In this document: positions 60,100-64,000 of the stretch, piece after piece
How positions within the stretch are numbered: position 1 is the first letter of the stretch
How the letters are laid out: every line of letters starts with the position of its first letter
NCBI GenBank assembly: GCA_030407005.1
Contig: JAUDYN010000005.1
Span: 2,108,001 to 2,172,000, forward strand
DNA: 64,000 bases
Reading direction: 5' to 3'
DNA from: Desarmillaria ectypa
Taxonomy: Eukaryota; Basidiomycota; Agaricomycetes; Agaricales; Physalacriaceae
Translations under genes and position numbers: made by a program
Notes under the pieces: model-generated
What the model was told of the DNA's origin: nothing
The model's database searches: none
What the model saw: only the letters and a program-made list of their open reading frames with translations

Positions 60100-62170
60100 A
60101 TGGCGTCCGGGACGTTTGTGTACTACTGCTCTGGCCACGGTACGCGTTTTACAATATTTATGTTTTTTGGCGTTCAATCTATGTAGGATACGGCCACGCA
60201 ACGCGAGTATCGGCGTTTGCTTGTCATTTGCTAAATCTCCCGGAGGAAATTAAACCAACAATATACATCGTCTCCTCAGCGCCAAAACACGTCTTCTCCG
60301 AGAGCATCGCAGTCGGAGCACAGTACCGTTATGCTGAAATTGATCCTGTCATTGTTCAGCCCTTGGCGTGAGTGCAACTGTCCTTCAAGCCTCGGCGGTG
60401 GTTGTCATGAGGCCTCCAGATATTGCGTCGACCGTCAAAAAAGCGTGCAAGTATTGAAGCGATTTCTTGGAAGCAAAGAGGCTTTGTTGGATGACGAAGT
60501 CCACTGGCTGATCCGTGTCAATGCGCGATGTGTCCTAAGCGATGCCGCTTTTCTCGGATGGTAAGAATCACATCACCTCGTGTTCTTTGCTAATGCTCCG
60601 CATAGTTTGGCTGCGAAAACGGCTGGCGTGCCTTCCATTCTCATCACAAACTTTTCTTTCGACTCTGTGTACAGCTACCTCACTACGTCATTCACTGACC
60701 AGTCCCCTACTCTACAGCCACATCAACTTCGCCTTGATACCCTTGTTCCCGATATACCTGTCCCAGAGGCGGAGCTCATGCCGTTGGTCGAACAAATTCA
60801 CTCAGGCTATCGATGTGCAGACCTTCTTCTAGAACTTCCTGGGAATATACCCATACCGTCATTTTCTTCGGAGCCATCTCTGCCTGCTTCTTACTGGGTT
60901 AACACTCAAAACAATAGATTCTATCCCAGCATTGTAGCGAAGCTATCTCAGCCTTATACCTCACTGAACCTTTACCCGAGCATTCCGTTCCCTCCTTCTA
61001 CACGGCTCGCCGGAAAACGGATACCTCGTATGATCAAACCCGCACCTCTTCTTGTTCGACCACCATCTACGTCATCGTCTGTGTACACACCTGAAGGAAG
61101 ATCTCATCTGCTGTCTTCCGTCGGAGTACCTTCCGAATTGCATGATCCGGAAACTACTAAGGTCTTAATTGTGTCTTTTGGTGGTCAGGTTTTCCGAACC
61201 CCTAGTAGACCTGGCAGCAGGTCTCCCAGCAGACCTCCCAGCCGAAAGCCAAACGCCGCTGACCTGTCTAAATCAATTCAAGGACTTGGTATCTCCTCAG
61301 TCAATTTGCCACCGTCCTACCCTGGAGGCAATGATCCTCTCCAGCTGGGTATTATTTCTGTTGATTCTCCGTCCGACAATGGATCATGTGGAGAATATGG
61401 GTCCGTCGCTTCCCCTCGCCTAGCAACCTCCTCCTATATCTGGATCCCTGGCGCACCACCTGCCTCAAAAATATCTGGCTCTCCACTTTCGTCGAAAACC
61501 CCTTCTATCGAGATTCCATCCTTCAACACCATTCCCTCAACGCCTGTCGAAGAATTCACGGAGTTTGCTGTTGAGGATGAAATTGAATCATGCTTACTCC
61601 CCGATTCTTCTTGGATTGCTATCGTGTGTGGCGTCACTAAAGATCAATGGGAGTCACAAGACGACTCGGAACTCCCTGAGGGTTTCTATGTGGCGCCACG
61701 GGACGTCTACATGCCGGATCTTACAGCAGCAGCAGACGCTCTCCTCGGCAAACTCGTGAGTCCATTGTTAAATCGCGCAGCCAAAATAATTGAGTTAATA
61801 CAGGGTTATGGAACTGTCTCGGAATGCGTCGACTCGGCCACACCTTTCGTCTACGGTATGTTCCCCTTAGATGGATAAGACGGAATCCCTTACGGAATCT
61901 CTCCAAGTGTCAAGGCCTCTGTTTATTGAAGAGCATGGCCTTCGCTTACTTCTTGACAATGAAGGTGTCGGCGTAGAACTCTCTAGAGACTCTTATGAAG
62001 CTGGTGAATGGGCTCATGCCGTTCGAGATGCATTTCTGAAAGGTAGGGCTGCGAAGACCAAGAAACGGGAAGAAATGGCGACTGGAGTAGATGCTAATAT
62101 GCGCGCGGTGCAAGGAAAGAAAATGGCGGCATCAGTCGTAGAATGGGTCAATGATTGTTGGAGAATTTAA
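60100..62170 (+). CDS. L-arabinokinase-like glycosyltransferase (GT-B fold)
   Basis: Six exons (60100-60139, 60187-60367, 60420-60560, 60606-61755, 61804-61855, 61908-62170) give 608 residues. The N-terminus MASGTFVYYCSGHGYGHATR carries the nucleotide-sugar GT-B opening HGYGHATR. Next come PTIYIVSSAPKHVFSES, VQVLKRFLGSKEALLDDEVH and AAKTAGVPSILITNFSFDSV, which match the N-terminal part of plant L-arabinokinase and related glycosyltransferases. The second lobe has KVLIVSFGGQVF, IAIVCGVTKDQWE, LPEGFYVAPRDVYMPDLTAA, GYGTVSECVDSATPFVYVSR and EEHGLRLLLDN. A Ser/Pro-rich insert (SRPGSRSPSRPPSRKPNAAD) lies inside the second lobe. There is no kinase (GHMP) domain, so it is a stand-alone transferase domain. 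Acceptor unknown. Confidence 0.85.
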
Positions 62171-62425
62171 AGCTAGATGGACTTGTAATTTTGGCTTGTG
62201 ATGGTTGGAAGACTGGATTGATTGGCCATCTCCGCTGATACAACTGAGGTAAATAGAAGTAAACTACTCCTACCGACCTCGATGGCGCATTGTGATGGGT
62301 TGTTTATGTTCGGTAGCTGTGTCGGACCGGAGGTGCCGAAGTGCCTTGCCTCGCTTTTCATTTTACTTTCAACACTTCCAGAGTGTTCACTGATGCCTTG
62401 TTAGTGAGGCTATATCGTCACCATT
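62171..62425. other. Intergenic region
   Basis: About 255 bases between two + strand genes. No further feature seen. Confidence 0.35.
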
Positions 62426-64000
62426 ATGCTACGCCGATCTCGAAGAATATTTGGGACCAGTTTTTCCGGTCGCTTTCCCGTTTTTACCCATGAGAATACA
62501 TACTTCTTCCGCTATGTATCGACAAGTCCACCGGTCACAAAAATCGAAAAGATAGTCCTCGACCACATCAAAGTGTGTTAAAATATGTTCTCCATAGGGT
62601 TTTAATACTCACAGCTACAAGGCAGTTGGGCCGATGCCGTTTGGAGGTTACATGAACTTGTGTCTATCGCACCCAACGGAAGGATATTACACGAATCCCG
62701 CCAACGCCGTGTTCGGAAAACGAGGAGACTTCATTACTAGTCCTGAAATCAGCCAGGTTTTCGGAGAGGTGCGAGGTGTGATTTATTCGCTAGGATGCTC
62801 ATGGTGACGAGCCAGCAGCACTGAACATGAAGCTCGTGGCCATCTGGCTTTTGTCGCAGTGGCAAAATGCAGGTGCTCCGCCTTCAGTACGCCTCGTCGA
62901 GCTTGGCCCGGGAAGGGGAACCCTGATGATTGATATTCTCCGGGTACTTTACATGATTTTTTTGCACAACCTCTCAGCGAATTGACGGGTTTTTAGGTGT
63001 TCCAGCAGTTTGCCAAAAAAGCGTTGAAGCGGGTCCATCTTGTCGAAACAAGTCCTTCCATGCGGACACTTCAAAACGACAACCTTCTGCCGTTCTCGCA
63101 AAAAGGTGGCTGGGACCTCGCCTGGAATGAATCGATAGACGAAATCGAACCCTCGTCCGGTGACTATACTATGCTTGTAGCTCACGAGTTTTTTGACGCA
63201 CTACCTGTCAGTATGCTTGAAGTGAGTAATTCCTTACGCCCATAAGATCGATTCTAAGACATGTTTACAGCGAGGAAAGCAAGGGTGGCATGAAATAATG
63301 GTTGATTCTATACGCCCAAAGTTTGACTCGACGGAAGAGCCTGCTTATCCACGATTGCGTCGCGTTCTGTCCCCAAGCCCAACGGCTGCTTCTACTCTCC
63401 TCGGTAGATCGTCGCTACGCTTCGACCAATTTCCCGAAGGTTCTCGCTTAGAGGTCTCAGCAGCGTCCTTCAGAATTGCCAGGAAAGTAGGGGAGCTTCT
63501 CTCTCCTGGCGGTTGCGCTTTGGTGGTTGATTATGGCGGAGATTCACCGTTCGGTGATTCCTTCCGTGTACGTTACGCATCCCAGTTTCTGTGCAGGGAT
63601 CCTCATACCACTCGCAGGCGTTCAAAGGTCACCAAATAGTAGATGTATTTGACCGGCCAGGTGAATGTGATCTGACTGCCAACGTGGATTTTGGTTACAT
63701 CAAGGAAGCGATAGGCGATCTGGGTACGTGTTCCCTCTCTCCATTTGCGACGGTCCTCGTACTCATCGAGCCTTCCAGTTCCCACGTACGGCCCTCTACC
63801 TCAGTCACAATTTCTGGTATCGATGGGGTTAGAAGCACGCGTCAATATGCTGATCCGCTCTGCCAAGACAGAAGAGCGAGCGGAGGATATCAGGAAAGCT
63901 GCCCAGCGTCTTGTAGATGAGACGGGAATGGGGAAGGAATACAAGGTATTGGGTATCAGTAGTTCGCATAGTGTGCACGGAGCATGGCCATTTGTTCAAT
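62426..64000 (+). CDS. NDUFAF7: NDUFAF7/MidA protein arginine methyltransferase, 3' end outside window
   Basis: Starts MLRRSRRIFGTSFSGRFPVF, a basic, hydroxylated mitochondrial presequence. Exons then give PMPFGGYMNLCLSHPTEGYY, NPANAVFGKRGDFITSPEIS, QVFGELVAIWLLSQWQNAGA, VRLVELGPGRGTLMIDILR (SAM-binding motif I), VHLVETSPSMRTLQ, LVAHEFFDALPVSMLE, KVGELLSPGGCALVVDYGGD and GHQIVDVFDRPGECDLTANV, then DFGYIKEAI. These match NDUFAF7, the mitochondrial enzyme that symmetrically dimethylates an arginine of complex I subunit NDUFS2 during assembly. SAM-binding residues are intact. The reading frame is still open at 64000, so the C-terminus is missing only because the window ends. Confidence 0.92.

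Overview
The window is nuclear DNA of a filamentous basidiomycete, most likely a mushroom-forming Agaricomycete. Genes are packed on both strands and broken by many introns of about 45-60 bases with GT-AG ends (a few GC-AG). Several families are typical of that group: C2H2 regulators with long disordered N-termini, a P450 relic, a Chs7 chaperone with a tiny last exon, and a secreted protein with an LTNAVRLARG pro-region. The species cannot be named from sequence alone. Exon structures were joined by eye from splice signals and reading-frame continuity. Genes where the exon lengths were summed to a whole number of codons are given higher confidence.

Left part (1-12.1 kb): the 3' part of a fungal-specific transcription factor that carries an in-frame stop, a small secreted protein, then a tandem cluster of four C2H2 zinc-finger genes (4852-12050, all +). 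A decayed fifth copy lies between the second and third genes, and repeated promoter sequence supports serial duplication.

Middle part (12.5-34 kb): L-rhamnonate dehydratase; a conserved basidiomycete protein of unknown function; an uncharacterised minus-strand protein; a cytochrome P450 pseudogene; a mucin-like single-pass membrane protein resembling cell-wall sensors; a degraded coiled-coil gene; the chitin-synthase export chaperone Chs7; a tRNA-Gly(GCC) with its T-run terminator; and a Crz1-type calcineurin-responsive zinc-finger factor. A deleted copy of the tRNA lies about 5 kb away.

Right part (34.9-64 kb): Sec23 of COPII; an ACR3-type arsenite permease divergent from a bZIP factor with a cysteine cluster; the TRAPP subunit Trs65; a frameshifted gene relic; an AhpC/TSA-like thiol protein; a vacuolar AVT-type amino-acid transporter; an uncharacterised multi-exon protein; eIF6; a paladin-like protein with three phosphatase-type repeats; an L-arabinokinase-like glycosyltransferase; and the 5' part of NDUFAF7/MidA, which runs off the end.

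The most interesting items are the ACR3-bZIP divergent pair, which resembles the yeast ARR1/ARR3 arrangement and has a possible metalloid-sensing cysteine motif; the young C2H2 cluster with a visible dead copy; and the internally deleted tRNA copy. Most other genes are single-copy housekeeping genes for secretion (Chs7, Sec23, Trs65), translation (eIF6) and mitochondria (NDUFAF7).
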